The position numbers and the translations under genes were made by a program. A stretch of 64,000 bases of DNA from CAWEWH01 sp963812775 (lineage in GTDB: Bacteria > Pseudomonadota > Alphaproteobacteria > Rhizobiales > Beijerinckiaceae). Under the pieces are notes generated by a model. It made no database searches. It saw nothing but the letters and a program-made list of their open reading frames with translations, and had not been told where the DNA came from. Shown in pieces: positions 63,808-64,000 of this stretch (position 1 is the first letter of the stretch; each line of letters begins with the position of its first letter). The DNA lies in assembly GCA_963812775.1 (NCBI GenBank), contig CAWEWH010000005.1:744001-808000 (forward strand), read 5' to 3'.

Positions 63808-64000
63808 ATGGCTCGATTTCAGGGGCCGGCATTGTCGCAAAACATTGAAATTGAACGCAGACTTGCCGCCGTGCTCGCCGCGGACGTAGCCGGATTCAGC
63901 CGGCTGACTGAGGCGGACGAGGTCGGCACGATGCGGATGCTGGCCGCCCAGCGGGTGATCCTCGATGCAGCCATTGCTCGCCACCGGGGCCGTATTGCCA
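63808..64000 (+). CDS. Class III adenylate/guanylate cyclase, N-terminal part cut by window edge
   Basis: From ATG 63808 the frame reads NIEIERRLAAVLAADVAGFS, RLTEADEVGTMRMLAAQRVI and continues past base 64000. ERRLAAVLAADVAGFSRL is the opening of the cyclase catalytic domain found in many rhizobial adenylate cyclases, with the first metal-binding Asp in AADV. The rest of the protein, often TPR repeats, lies outside the window. Confidence 0.85.
   Translation, partial: MARFQGPALSQNIEIERRLAAVLAADVAGFSRLTEADEVGTMRMLAAQRVILDAAIARHRGRIA

Overview
The window is GC-rich DNA from an alphaproteobacterium, most likely of the order Hyphomicrobiales. The basis is the coding style, many ABC importers for organic acids, amides and peptides, ATGA/TTGA start-stop overlaps, a HisKA_2-type sensor kinase and a class III adenylate cyclase start. 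Taxonomy is inferred from gene content only. No rRNA, tRNA, CRISPR array or insertion sequence was seen.

Layout. (a) 1-9065: three minus-strand hydrolase or lyase genes (M20 carbamoylase-type hydrolase, DSD1/D-threonine-aldolase-type PLP enzyme, amidohydrolase), divergent from a peptide-type ABC importer. (b) 9128-19069: an acyl-CoA synthetase, an Fbp/Pot-type ABC importer and a HyuB-HyuA hydantoinase/oxoprolinase pair. (c) 19427-29285: a flotillin-like protein, then an amide-uptake and amide-degradation unit (branched-chain-type importer, an ATPase fused to an amidase, an acyl-CoA ligase). (d) 29305-34721: an HtrA-like protein lacking two of three catalytic residues, dienelactone hydrolase, a small DUF6295-type protein, a class IV aminotransferase and two solute-binding proteins. 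(e) 34757-47301: Rieske ferredoxin, two COG2159 amidohydrolases and a LysR regulator on the minus strand; on the plus strand an FAD oxidoreductase, two-subunit aconitase X, a second Fbp-type importer and an IlvD/Edd dehydratase. (f) 47465-53382: acyl-CoA dehydrogenase, two family III CoA-transferases, MaoC hydratase, aldo/keto reductase and another amidohydrolase. (g) 53664-55116: a small DUF551-like protein and a metallophosphoesterase.

The most unusual part is 55540-61600. An ECF sigma factor gene, preceded by a GGAAC-N16-CGTA element, is followed by a 221-residue protein with eight tandem 12-residue units (DNDWGDKKKDHG type), a 48-residue super-period marked by KYGR, and six cysteines spaced exactly five residues apart. 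After a strong terminator hairpin come a 439-residue protein of unknown family, a PrtD-type type I secretion ABC transporter and an HlyD-type adaptor. This looks like a dedicated secretion system for an undescribed repeat protein. Its right edge abuts a 5'-truncated preA (dihydropyrimidine dehydrogenase) fragment, which suggests a rearrangement. A HisKA_2 kinase and the start of an adenylate cyclase follow.

Sequence quality. Many genes in 1400-9065, 33.7-38.3 kb and a few isolated places are interrupted by single-base frame breaks, mostly apparent insertions, while the protein continues conserved in the next frame. I read these as sequence errors rather than decay and annotate the genes as whole, noting the breaks.
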